NCBI GenBank assembly: GCA_003695745.1
Contig: RFHW01000034.1
Location: 1-15,067, forward strand
DNA: 15,067 bases
Reading direction: 5' to 3'
Origin: Methanobacteriota archaeon
GTDB taxonomy: Archaea; Hydrothermarchaeota; Hydrothermarchaeia; Hydrothermarchaeales; SZUA-236
Part shown: positions 7,003 through 14,073 of the stretch, piece by piece
How positions within the stretch are numbered: position 1 is the stretch's first letter
Layout of the letters: each line of letters opens with the position of its first letter
Position numbers and translations under genes: made by a program
The notes under the pieces: model-generated
What the model was told of the DNA's origin: nothing
The model's database searches: none
What the model saw: the letters and a program-made list of their open reading frames with translations, nothing else

Positions 7003-7824
7003 ATGGTCAGCGTAATGGGCTTTACCCTTGATCTGGCGGTCTTCGAGAAGGTGGTTAAGGCAGCGGCCATCATAATCATAGGGTACATCTTGTCCAAGGT
7101 TTCTGGCTCCTTCACTGGAAGGGTGGTTGGCAGGGAGGTCAACCCCCATATAGGGAAGATATCGAAGAAGATCGTCTCCTACACGGTCATGGCTATCGCC
7201 GTGGTGACGGCGCTGGACCTTTTCATAGAGGTGAGCACCCTACTTGCAGCGGCAGGCATCGCCGGCATCGCGATCAGCATGGCGGCGCAGAGGTCTGTCT
7301 CGAACATCATCTCAGGGTTGTTCCTCCTTGCGGACCAGCCCTTTGAGATAGGGGACGCCGTGGACATAGGCGGCGATGCCGGGGAGGTCCTTGACATCAG
7401 CCTCTTCTCCACACGCCTCCGGACCTTTGACAACAAATACCTCCGGATCCCCAATGAGACGGTGGCCTCTGCCAGGATCATAAACCTGTCCTACTATGAC
7501 CTGCGGAGGCTTGAGATACCTCTTGGCATCGCATACAAGGAGGATGTGGGCCGGGCCTTGAAGATAATATCAGGTGTGCTCTCAGAGAACAGGTTTGTCC
7601 TTGCAGAGCCTGAGCCGCAGGTGATGGTCACGGGCTTTGGTGAGTCCAGCATAGACCTGCAGATACGGGCATGGGTGCAGAGGTCAGAGCTCTTTACCGC
7701 GAGAACAGAGCTCATAAAGGAGATCAAGGCCGCCCTCGACGCCGAAGGCATCGAGATACCCTTCCCGCACAGGACCGTTTATTTCGGCGCCGGCGAGGTG
7801 GAGAGGCTCAAGGAGGGCAGATAA
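7003..7824 (+). CDS. mscS: Small-conductance mechanosensitive channel, MscS family
   Basis: A 273-residue membrane protein that opens under membrane tension to release solutes during osmotic downshock. Hydrophobic segments lie at about 18-30 and 56-76. The pore-lining helix is the Gly/Ala-rich LLAAAGIAGIAISMAAQ (about 81-97), followed by the family signature SVSNIISGLFLLADQPFEIGD. The beta domain contains DAGEVLDISLFSTRLRTFDN and RIPNE, and the alpha/beta C-domain ends with the family-typical GIEIPFPHRTVYFG. Length fits the minimal three-helix MscS type. ATG at 7003 is chosen over an in-frame TTG at 6970, which would overlap the upstream gene, and it has GGAG 8 nt upstream. It lies between the DUF432-like and LOG genes in one operon. 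Confidence 0.93.
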   Translation: MVSVMGFTLDLAVFEKVVKAAAIIIIGYILSKVSGSFTGRVVGREVNPHIGKISKKIVSYTVMAIAVVTALDLFIEVSTLLAAAGIAGIAISMAAQRSVSNIISGLFLLADQPFEIGDAVDIGGDAGEVLDISLFSTRLRTFDNKYLRIPNETVASARIINLSYYDLRRLEIPLGIAYKEDVGRALKIISGVLSENRFVLAEPEPQVMVTGFGESSIDLQIRAWVQRSELFTARTELIKEIKAALDAEGIEIPFPHRTVYFGAGEVERLKEGR

Positions 7825-7857
7825 GGCCCGCTTCATCGCCGTGGGCTGCAGGCGTCC

Positions 7858-8508
7858 ATGAAGGAAGAGGGATTTCCGCAGGAATACGGCCGCGCCCGGC
7901 ACTTCCGGGTTGCCATCTTCGGCTCGGCCCGCATCAGCGAGGGCCATCAGATATACAGGGATGTCTATGAGCTCTCCCGGAGGATCGCTGCCGAGGGTAT
8001 GGATGTTGTCACCGGTGGCGGGCCGGGGCTCATGAAGGCCGCCAACGCAGGCCATCAGGCTGGAAGGAGGAACAGCAGGGTCCATTCTATCGGCCTCAAT
8101 ATCAGGCTCCCCCACGAGCAGAAGGCCAACATGCACCTTGACATCAAGAAGGAGTTCGAGCGCTTCACAGACCGCCTGAACACCTTTATGGAGCTCTCCC
8201 ACGCCGTGGTGGTGGCGCCTGGCGGGATAGGCACCGCTCTGGAGCTCTTCTACACATGGCAGCTTGTGCAGGTGAAGGGGATCGACACCATCCCGGTGGT
8301 GCTCTTTGGACCCATGTGGGCGGACCTCATCTCATGGGTGCGGAAATGGCCTCTGGGCCATGGTCTGATGGATGAAGGGGACCTCAACTCCATCTTCATG
8401 GCCGGGACCGTTGACGATGTGATGGCCCTCCTCAAGCAGTTCCAGGCAGCCTATCTGGAAGGCGAACCTTCCATGGCCAGGGAAAGGGAGGATTTACAAG
8501 GAGGATGA
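7858..8508 (+). CDS. LOG-family (lysine-decarboxylase-like) Rossmann protein
   Basis: A 216-residue soluble protein of the LOG family, members of which hydrolyse nucleoside 5'-monophosphates to base plus ribose 5-phosphate; the original lysine decarboxylase label is a misannotation. Seen are the first strand FRVAIFGSARI (about 16-26), the loop VTGGGPGLMKAANAGHQ and the nucleotide-binding signature PGGIGTALELF, which satisfies PGGxGTxxE. DRLNTFMELSHAVVVAPG precedes the signature as expected. The C-terminal 20 residues are charged and variable. Substrate in archaea is not known, since the plant role in cytokinin activation does not carry over. It starts 33 nt after mscS with only a weak ribosome-binding site and is followed 16 nt later by endonuclease V. 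A moonlighting stress or nucleotide clean-up role beside a repair enzyme is inferred. Confidence 0.85.
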   Translation: MKEEGFPQEYGRARHFRVAIFGSARISEGHQIYRDVYELSRRIAAEGMDVVTGGGPGLMKAANAGHQAGRRNSRVHSIGLNIRLPHEQKANMHLDIKKEFERFTDRLNTFMELSHAVVVAPGGIGTALELFYTWQLVQVKGIDTIPVVLFGPMWADLISWVRKWPLGHGLMDEGDLNSIFMAGTVDDVMALLKQFQAAYLEGEPSMAREREDLQGG

Positions 8509-8524
8509 GAGGAAGGGCGAAGTT

Positions 8525-9196
8525 ATGGAAAGGACGGAGCTGGTCTCCATCCAGGAGCGGCTGAAGAGAAGGCTTGTCCTGGAGGATCTACCTTGTGAGC
8601 CGGAGACTGTGGGCGGGGCGGATCTTTCCTATAGAGGGGATCTCGCATACTCCACCGTCACGGTTCTGAGATACAGCGACATGGAGCTCGTTGAAGAGAG
8701 GACGGTGAAGTCCAGGGTCTCCTTCCCATATGTCCCGGGTTTCCTGAGCTTCAGGGAGGCCGGCCCTGTGATCAGAACATTTAAAACACTGAAAAAGAGG
8801 CCCGATGTTCTGCTAATAGACGGGCAGGGCATCGCCCATCCACGGGGCATCGGCCTCGCCTCCCATGTGGGCGTCCTCCTTGACCGGCCCACGATCGGTG
8901 TGGCGAAAAGCCCTCTTGTAGGGGAGTACCTTGCGCCGGGGAGGCTTGGGGCCGCAAGCCCCATAGAATACGGCGGGCAGGTCGTTGGATACGCCTATAT
9001 TAGCAAAAAAGGCACCCGCCCTCTCATCATATCGCCGGGGCACCGTGTATCCCTGGAATCAAGCCTCGCCGTGGTGAAGGGATGCATAAGGGGCCACAAG
9101 CTCCCTGAGCCTCTGAGGCTGGCCCATCTCCTATCCAAGGAGGCTGCGAAGGGACAGGTATCTGAGCGCCTCATATCCCATCTGGGCCACGAATAG
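8525..9196 (+). CDS. nfi: Endonuclease V (deaminated-base repair nuclease)
   Basis: A 223-residue DNA repair enzyme that cleaves one strand just 3' of deoxyinosine or other deaminated bases (family knowledge). The catalytic acids are all visible: Asp33 in GGADLSYRG, Glu78 in YVPGFLSFREA and Asp99 in LLIDGQGIAHPRGIGLASH. Lys128 of IGVAKSPLVG and His173 of SPGHRVSLE are the other conserved active-site residues. Length is normal and nothing is missing, so it should be active. ATG at 8525 follows GGAAGGGCG. It is the last gene of the DUF432-mscS-LOG-nfi run, and its 3' end overlaps the converging VTT-domain gene by 66 bp. Confidence 0.95.
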   Translation: MERTELVSIQERLKRRLVLEDLPCEPETVGGADLSYRGDLAYSTVTVLRYSDMELVEERTVKSRVSFPYVPGFLSFREAGPVIRTFKTLKKRPDVLLIDGQGIAHPRGIGLASHVGVLLDRPTIGVAKSPLVGEYLAPGRLGAASPIEYGGQVVGYAYISKKGTRPLIISPGHRVSLESSLAVVKGCIRGHKLPEPLRLAHLLSKEAAKGQVSERLISHLGHE

Positions 9197-9625
9197 ATAG
9201 CGAATCAGCCTCCCGGCCAGCGTTGCAAGGTAGAATTTCCTGATGCTCATCCTCCCCCCGCCTGCGGCGATGGCCATGGCATCGTAGGGCAGTGGTGTGA
9301 GCGCGAATATGAAGACCGCCGGGGCGCCGTATCTCTCAAGCCACTGATGGGCCTCCTCCACCCTGTCCCTGTGTTTCTCCATGAGGCCTGTGCCTGAGAT
9401 GAGCCCGTAGCCCACATAGTATCCGATGAGCCCGCCGAGGGATGCTCCGAAGCCTGCGAACAAGGCGGTGGGGAGGGGCGGCGCGCCGAGGGCGATGACC
9501 GTGACCACGACAAGCTCCACAGGGATGGGTATGGGTGAGGAGCCTATTATCATGACTATGAACAGGCCCAGGAGCCCGTAGCTTTCAAAGACCCTTGCAG
9601 CCCAGTCCACAGCGCCCTCTAACAT
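9131..9625 (-). CDS. VTT/DedA-like (YqaA-type) membrane protein
   Basis: A 164-residue integral membrane protein with about four hydrophobic stretches (15-31, 38-52, 57-75 and 100-125). It matches the SNARE-associated/VTT (DedA-like) pattern: SSPIPIPVELVVV near the N-terminus, AGFGASLGGLIGYYVGYGL in the middle and FIFALTPLPYDAMAIAAGGGRMS towards the end. The FALTPLP-x-D and GGGRM segments correspond to the re-entrant loop motifs of this superfamily, which includes lipid scramblases and transporters. Specific function is unknown. ATG at 9625 begins one nucleotide after the mch stop, so it is co-transcribed with mch. Its last 66 bp lie antisense to the end of endonuclease V. Confidence 0.85.
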   Translation of the reverse strand: MLEGAVDWAARVFESYGLLGLFIVMIIGSSPIPIPVELVVVTVIALGAPPLPTALFAGFGASLGGLIGYYVGYGLISGTGLMEKHRDRVEEAHQWLERYGAPAVFIFALTPLPYDAMAIAAGGGRMSIRKFYLATLAGRLIRYLFVAQMGYEALRYLSLRSLLG

Positions 9626-9626
9626 G

Positions 9627-10544
9627 TCATCTGCTCTCCAGGGCCTTTTTTATCATCTCAGGATCGATCTTGCCGGCGGTCTTCACCTCGCCTGAGAGGA
9701 TGTTCTCCACCCTTATCTCTGCCGGCGCAAATATCCCAGGGTCTATCTTATAGAAGTCGTATCCGGCGCGCCTGAATGTCTCAAGGAATGGAGCGCCGTA
9801 GTCAGAGGAGCTTCCTGAGGGGATGGCTTCCACATCCACATCGCCCTTTACCCTGAGGCTGACCTGCGAGCCATATATGATCATGTCGTTTTCCACCCCC
9901 ATCATATGGATGTCGTCACCTGTCACAGGCGCTATTGGGGCGGTGCCTGCGCCGTGGACCACCTCCGCCTCCATGCCAAGGCGCTCCATCTTGAAGAGCG
10001 CTGTCTCCACCATCCTTGCCGAGACCTGTGTGGAGCCTGTCTCAGAGGCTGTTCGGGCTGCAAGGAGCGTGAGGTTCTCAGGTCTGACGCCGCATCTCTC
10101 TGCCACGTGCCGGGCCACCTTTTCATCTGGCAGGGCCGCAGATTCAAGCGCCAGCACCGCCACATCAGAGTCCTCAGTGTATCCTCCCTTCCCCTTCTCT
10201 GCAAGGACCCTTGCCGGGCCTGAGCCGAGGGCGAAGAAACGGTCTGTCTTCACCTTCCATGCCGCCTTCTGCGAGGCCATGCATGCCAGATAGGGCTCGC
10301 CTGTGTCCACCTTAACAACGGGGAGCCTGAGGCCGCCATAGCTCTCACTGGACACTGTGACCTTTGCAAGGCCCCCCATGGAGACGAGAGAGAAGAGCCT
10401 CCCGGCCTCTGTGCACCCCGGCGCCTTCACACCGCAGTCCAGGACCGTCGCCCTGTTTTCAAGCTCCAGCACCTCTATCCTGAGCTCCTCTGCCCGGTCT
10501 TTCATCTCCTCAACGATCTCTGCGGCATTGGCATTGAGGCCCAT
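9627..10544 (-). CDS. mch: Methenyl-tetrahydromethanopterin cyclohydrolase
   Basis: A protein of 305-306 residues that interconverts N5,N10-methenyl-H4MPT and N5-formyl-H4MPT in the cytoplasm, part of methanogenesis, its reversal, or formate/CO2-level C1 flow. Family features are LNANAAEIVEEM at the N-terminus, VLDCGVKAPG, GRLFSLVSMGGLAKV, ACMASQKAAWKV, ARTASETGSTQVSARMVETALFK, and VVHGAGTAPIAPVTGDD followed by SGSSSDYGAPF. Length is close to the usual 310-320. The start is the ATG at 10544 or the adjacent in-frame GTG at 10547. A TATA box at 10568-10575 sits 24-28 nt upstream of both, so the mRNA is leaderless. It is followed directly by the VTT-type gene and diverges from a small MIase-family gene. 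Confidence 0.96.
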   Translation of the reverse strand: MGLNANAAEIVEEMKDRAEELRIEVLELENRATVLDCGVKAPGCTEAGRLFSLVSMGGLAKVTVSSESYGGLRLPVVKVDTGEPYLACMASQKAAWKVKTDRFFALGSGPARVLAEKGKGGYTEDSDVAVLALESAALPDEKVARHVAERCGVRPENLTLLAARTASETGSTQVSARMVETALFKMERLGMEAEVVHGAGTAPIAPVTGDDIHMMGVENDMIIYGSQVSLRVKGDVDVEAIPSGSSSDYGAPFLETFRRAGYDFYKIDPGIFAPAEIRVENILSGEVKTAGKIDPEMIKKALESR

Positions 10545-10567
10545 CACGTTAAAAATCCTGAGGTTGG

Positions 10568-10575
10568 TTTAAATA
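10568..10575 (-). promoter_or_regulatory. TATA box for mch
   Basis: Minus-strand TATTTAAA is centred 24-28 nt from the GTG/ATG pair at 10547/10544, predicting a leaderless transcript. It shares a 95-bp spacer with the divergent MIase-family promoter. Confidence 0.6.
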
Positions 10576-10589
10576 GCTTTGGCTGGGAA

Positions 10590-10634
10590 AAGTTTATTAC
10601 CTTTAAAGGACCAGGTAATAGAAAAACGGAGGTG
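10590..10634 (+). promoter_or_regulatory. Promoter and ribosome-binding site of the MIase-family gene
   Basis: AAGTTTATT (10590-10598) is a TATA-like element, placing initiation at about 10618-10622. A near-perfect Shine-Dalgarno, GGAGGTG (10628-10634), lies 8 nt before the ATG at 10643. This gene therefore has a leader, unlike the divergent mch. Confidence 0.5.
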
Positions 10635-10642
10635 CCATTTGG

Positions 10643-10918
10643 ATGTTGTTTCTGATCAGGACCGAGATCGAGCATATGCCCAACATGGACCGGGACACCT
10701 TCATGTCCATGGTCAAGGACCAGTGGAACTATGTTCTGGACCTCAAGAAAAAGGGCAAGATCCTAGAGGCCTACAGGCTTTCCGGGAGGAAGGGCGGTAT
10801 AGCGATAGCCAAGGTTGAATCCCACGGCGAGCTTAACCGGATCATGTCGAACATGCCCCTCTTCCCGTGGTTCGCCACCGAGGCCATCCCCATCATACCC
10901 CTTGAGAAGAGCCTATAG
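10643..10918 (+). CDS. Muconolactone delta-isomerase-family small protein
   Basis: A 91-residue dimeric alpha/beta-barrel-type protein resembling the muconolactone delta-isomerase (MIase) family. It begins with strand MLFLIRTEIEH, has MDRDTFMSMVKDQWNYVLDLKKKGKI typical of the helix before the second strand, then GRKGGIAIAKVES and LNRIMSNMPLFPW near the end. Archaeal members occur outside aromatic degradation pathways, and no other such gene is present here, so the isomerase activity should not be assumed; a general small-molecule-binding or oxygenase-like role is possible. The start is fixed by GGAGGTG 8 nt upstream. It diverges from mch, and its last 6 bp overlap the converging surface-protein gene. 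Confidence 0.8.
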   Translation: MLFLIRTEIEHMPNMDRDTFMSMVKDQWNYVLDLKKKGKILEAYRLSGRKGGIAIAKVESHGELNRIMSNMPLFPWFATEAIPIIPLEKSL

Positions 10919-11539
10919 CCTCAGGGCTAGGGCCAGCAGAAGGAGGATGACGGCGCCCATAGCTGACAGGAGCAGCCAGCTGGCGGGCTCCTCTGCAGGC
11001 GGTTTTTCTTCCGCCAGCGCAGGCGGCCCCCCTTCATAGGTCTCGTTGTGAGGTTGCAGCGGCGTCGAGGTCGGGGAAGGTGGTGGAGCGGTGACCGCCG
11101 GCGGCTCTGTGGAAGGCGCGGTGGGCGGAGGGGTGGATGGGGGTGCGCTTCGGGCCGGCGGCACAGGGGTCCCGGTTTCCTGCAGCGCCTTTACTGAGAG
11201 GAATATCTTCCCGTATCCAAGGGGCGGAAGGGTGCTGTTGTATGTGAAGAGGATTGACCTCTCTCCAACGGCCACCGGCTCCACAGGCCTGTTGTAGTTG
11301 TCCACGGCATGGATCGACGCAGGGTCTATGGGGTAGCTGAGGTTTATGCCGATGCCCTCAACAAAGGTGACGTTGCGGTCGTTGTGGTTCACCAGAGCCA
11401 GGATGTAATAGCCGGCCTCTGGCGATGTGGTGATGAGGGATATGTTGCCTGCAAGCTCTGTCCTTTCAATGGGGGCGGCTGAGGCTGCTGCAGCGGCCAA
11501 AAGCAGAATGGCAAGCAGGGCTGCTGGGCCGGGCCGCAT
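10913..11539 (-). CDS. Membrane-anchored Pro/Thr-rich surface protein, five N-glycosylation sequons
   Basis: A 208-residue protein not matching a family I can name. It has a signal peptide (1-22, LLAILLLAAAAASAA), a beta-sandwich-like domain of about 95 residues, a Pro/Thr/Ser/Ala-rich linker (about 122-185) and a C-terminal membrane helix (about 187-208). This is the architecture of a protein held outside the membrane on a flexible stalk. Asn-x-Ser/Thr sequons occur at NIS, NVT, NLS, NST and NET, so archaeal N-glycosylation is plausible. There are no Cys residues for metal or haem binding. ATG at 11539 starts 3 nt after mvhD ends, so it is very likely translated from the hdrA-mvhD mRNA, an unexpected partner. 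The C-terminus has almost no cytoplasmic tail, and a processed anchor is possible. Confidence 0.78.
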   Translation of the reverse strand: MRPGPAALLAILLLAAAAASAAPIERTELAGNISLITTSPEAGYYILALVNHNDRNVTFVEGIGINLSYPIDPASIHAVDNYNRPVEPVAVGERSILFTYNSTLPPLGYGKIFLSVKALQETGTPVPPARSAPPSTPPPTAPSTEPPAVTAPPPSPTSTPLQPHNETYEGGPPALAEEKPPAEEPASWLLLSAMGAVILLLLALALRL

Positions 11540-11542
11540 AGG

Positions 11543-11953
11543 TCATTTCTTCCTCAGCGGGCTCGGGCCAAGCTTCCTCACCTGCTCTGTGAACTCCTTG
11601 ACGGTCTTTGAAAAGAGCTCGCCCTCTGACGCCGAGATCCATCTGAGCATGAGCCTCTCCTTCTCAAGCCCCAGCTCAGGCAGGAGGTCGCTTACTAGCT
11701 TCACCCTTTTTTCAGCGCCATAGTTCCCTGACACATAGTGGCAGTCGCCCGGGTGGCAGCCTGCCACAAGCACGCCGTCAGCGCCCTCGGCAAAGGCCTT
11801 GAGTATGAAGACAGGGCTCATCCTGCCTGTGCACATGATCCTGATGGTCCTTGTGCTCGGCGGATACTGCATCCGGGATGTGCCTGCAAGGTCGGCGCCG
11901 GCATAGGCGCACCAGTTGCAGAGGAATGCTATGATCTTTGGTTCGAATGCCAT
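11543..11953 (-). CDS. mvhD: MvhD-type iron-sulfur electron-transfer subunit
   Basis: A 136-residue protein of the methyl-viologen-reducing hydrogenase delta-subunit family (PF02662), which carries a [2Fe-2S] cluster and passes electrons to HdrA. Conserved cysteines are Cys12 and Cys15 in CNWCAYAGADLAGTSRMQYP, Cys41 in MCTGRM, and Cys66 and Cys71 in GCHPGDCHYVSGNY. Length is normal for a free-standing subunit rather than an HdrA fusion. It starts 6 nt after the hdrA stop. The hydrogenase subunits MvhA and MvhG are absent from the window, so the electron donor could be a hydrogenase, formate dehydrogenase or F420-dependent module elsewhere. Confidence 0.93.
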   Translation of the reverse strand: MAFEPKIIAFLCNWCAYAGADLAGTSRMQYPPSTRTIRIMCTGRMSPVFILKAFAEGADGVLVAGCHPGDCHYVSGNYGAEKRVKLVSDLLPELGLEKERLMLRWISASEGELFSKTVKEFTEQVRKLGPSPLRKK

Positions 11954-11959
11954 GGGTCA

Positions 11960-14014
11960 TCAATCCTCTGCAAGGGCGGCGTGTATCTGGGCCAGTATCT
12001 GCTCATCCTTGAAGTGGCGGAGCTTCATGGCGCCTGTGGGGCATCCGCCGGCGCAGAGCCCGCAGCCGATGCACATGGCCTCGTTTACCACCGCCTTCCG
12101 ATCCTCCATTGATATGGCTGAGGCCGGGCATATCCTCTCACATATCCTGCATCCTATGCAGAGCTCCTTTTCAGAGTATGCGATGACAGGGTCTATCTCC
12201 ACCTCACCCTTCGCCATGAGTATGGACGCCCTTGCCGCCGCTCCAGATGCCTGGGCGACGGTGTCAGGTATGTCCTTTGGACCCTGCGCTGTGCCGGCAA
12301 GGTAGACGCCCTCCACAAGGGTGTCCACGGGGCGAAGCTTGGGATGCGCCTCCAGAAAGAATCCGTCAGCGCCTCTTGAGACGCCCAGCATCTTCCCGAT
12401 GGTCTCAGTGTCCTGGCCCGGCTCCATGCCCACTGAGAGCACCACCAGGTCCACCTCCACCTCTATCTTTCTCCCAAGCATTGTGTCCTCCACATTGAGT
12501 ATGAGCCGGGCCGTGCTGGGGTCCTCGTATATCACGCTTGGCCTGCCCTTGAAGAACTTGATCCCATACTCCTCCTGAGCGATCTTGTAGAACTCCTCGT
12601 AGCCCTTTCCGAAGGCGCGGATGTCTATGTAGAAGATGTATATCTCTGTCTCAGGGTGCTTCTCCTTGTAGAGGCGGGCGTTCTTTATGGCGTACATGCA
12701 GCATACCCTTGAGCACCACAGGTTGGTGTTCTCGTCCCTCGACCCCACGCACTGGATGAAGGCGATGCTGCGCGGCTCCTTTCCGTCTGAAGGGCGGAGC
12801 AGCTTTCCCCCGGTCGGGCCTGATGCGTTGATGAGACGCTCGAACTCGAGGCCGTTGATGACGTTCTCATATTTGCCGTAGCCGTATTCAGGCTTTCTCG
12901 TTGCATCGAATATCTGGTAGCCCGTGGCTATTATGATGGTCCCCACCTCAAGGGTCACCTCCTGGGGCTGCTGGTTGAAGTCTATTGCCTCGATGGTGCA
13001 CACGTTCTTGCAGGCGCCGCAGCCGATGCAGGTGTCCTCATCCAGCGTGTAGATGAGGGGCACCGCCTGCGGGAAGGGCACGTATATGGCCTTTCTGCTG
13101 CCCAGACCCTGGTCGAACTCATTTGGCACCTCCACTGGGCATGCCTCGGCGCAGTCCATGCAGCCTGTGCACAGGTCCTCTATGACGTATCGCGGCTTCT
13201 TTGTGACGGTGACGGTGAAATTCCCCACATAGCCTGTGATGTTCTTCACCTCGGCGTATGTGATGAGCTCGATGTTCTCATGCCTGCTTGCATCCACCAT
13301 CTTTGGGGTGAGGATGCAGGCCGCGCAGTCCATGGTGGGGAAGGTCTTGTCGAGCTGGGCCATCTTGCCGCCGATGGTGGGCTGCTTCTCCACGAGATAG
13401 ACCTTGTAGCCCATGTCAGCCAGGTCGAGGGCTGCCTGTATCCCTGCTATGCCGCCGCCTATGACGAGCGTTGATTTCCTGACCGGCACCTTGATCTTCT
13501 CCTGTGGCTCCAGAAGCCTGGCGCGGGCCACGCTCATGCGCACAAGGTCCTTTGCCTTCTCTGTCGCCGCCTCTTTCTCCTGTATGTGGACCCAGCTGCA
13601 GTGCTCCCTGATGTTTGCCATGTCCACGTAATAGGGGTTTATGCCCGCTGCCTGGGCGGCCCTGCGGAAGGTGGGCTCGTGCATCCTGGGCGAGCATGCG
13701 GCCACCACTATGCGATTGAGCTTGTGCTCCTTTATGGCATCGATGATCTCCTTCTGCCCGGGCTCGGAGCACATGTACTTTGAATCGGTTGCATAGACCA
13801 CGTCGCTGGCCTTCTCCCCTGCGTATCTTGCAACCTCCTTTACATCCACCACCCCTGCGATGTTGGTGCCGCAGTGGCATACGAAGACGCCGATCCTCGG
13901 TCTCTCCTGCGCCTTTGTCTCTGGGGATTTCTTTCTGGCCTGGGCCTTTCTTTTCTCCCCGGCGGCCTCTTTCTTTCTGCCTTTCCCCTTTGATGCTCTG
14001 GCTTTTGTGACCAT
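11960..14014 (-). CDS. hdrA: Heterodisulfide reductase subunit A-like flavoprotein
   Basis: A 684-residue iron-sulfur flavoprotein, the HdrA core of flavin-based electron bifurcation/confurcation complexes. After an unusual 38-residue Lys/Arg/Ala-rich N-terminal tail come [12 protein letters not shown] (about 44-55), MCSEPGQ (82-88) and the HdrA segment [14 protein letters not shown] is bound via [19 protein letters not shown] (about 174-192). [25 protein letters not shown] carries the HdrA-specific cysteines. Ferredoxin-type motifs are [35 protein letters not shown] and [12 protein letters not shown], the last two in the C-terminal domain (about 618-667). No internal stop or selenocysteine codon is seen. 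ATG at 14014 has AGGAG upstream; a TTG at 14017 is adjacent. HdrB and HdrC are not encoded here. Together with mvhD it forms an electron-transfer module linking a hydrogenase-like donor to thiols or ferredoxin. Confidence 0.96.
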   Translation of the reverse strand: MVTKARASKGKGRKKEAAGEKRKAQARKKSPETKAQERPRIGVFVCHCGTNIAGVVDVKEVARYAGEKASDVVYATDSKYMCSEPGQKEIIDAIKEHKLNRIVVAACSPRMHEPTFRRAAQAAGINPYYVDMANIREHCSWVHIQEKEAATEKAKDLVRMSVARARLLEPQEKIKVPVRKSTLVIGGGIAGIQAALDLADMGYKVYLVEKQPTIGGKMAQLDKTFPTMDCAACILTPKMVDASRHENIELITYAEVKNITGYVGNFTVTVTKKPRYVIEDLCTGCMDCAEACPVEVPNEFDQGLGSRKAIYVPFPQAVPLIYTLDEDTCIGCGACKNVCTIEAIDFNQQPQEVTLEVGTIIIATGYQIFDATRKPEYGYGKYENVINGLEFERLINASGPTGGKLLRPSDGKEPRSIAFIQCVGSRDENTNLWCSRVCCMYAIKNARLYKEKHPETEIYIFYIDIRAFGKGYEEFYKIAQEEYGIKFFKGRPSVIYEDPSTARLILNVEDTMLGRKIEVEVDLVVLSVGMEPGQDTETIGKMLGVSRGADGFFLEAHPKLRPVDTLVEGVYLAGTAQGPKDIPDTVAQASGAAARASILMAKGEVEIDPVIAYSEKELCIGCRICERICPASAISMEDRKAVVNEAMCIGCGLCAGGCPTGAMKLRHFKDEQILAQIHAALAED

Positions 14015-14045
14015 CAAAAATCTCCTATCAAGGATTGGCCAACTC

Positions 14046-14053
14046 TTATATAA
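14046..14053. promoter_or_regulatory. Palindromic TATA box for hdrA, possibly bidirectional
   Basis: TTATATAA is a perfect 8-bp palindrome centred at 14049.5. On the minus strand it predicts initiation near 14023, just before the hdrA AGGAG and the ATG at 14014. On the plus strand the same distance predicts initiation near 14075, exactly at the left arm of the long inverted repeat at 14074-14145. Confidence 0.55.
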
Positions 14054-14073
14054 TGTTTATGTTTTAGAATGGG

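Noticed and set aside
6651..7142. 163-residue frame antisense to the DUF432-like and mscS genes
   Set aside because: Shadow of two closely spaced coding genes with supported starts.
7684..8202. 172-residue frame antisense to mscS and the LOG gene
   Set aside because: Covers two well-identified genes on the other strand and has no recognisable motif.
9823..10293. 156-residue Ser/Ala/Thr-rich frame antisense to mch
   Set aside because: Composition is the complement of mch codons, and mch identity is certain.
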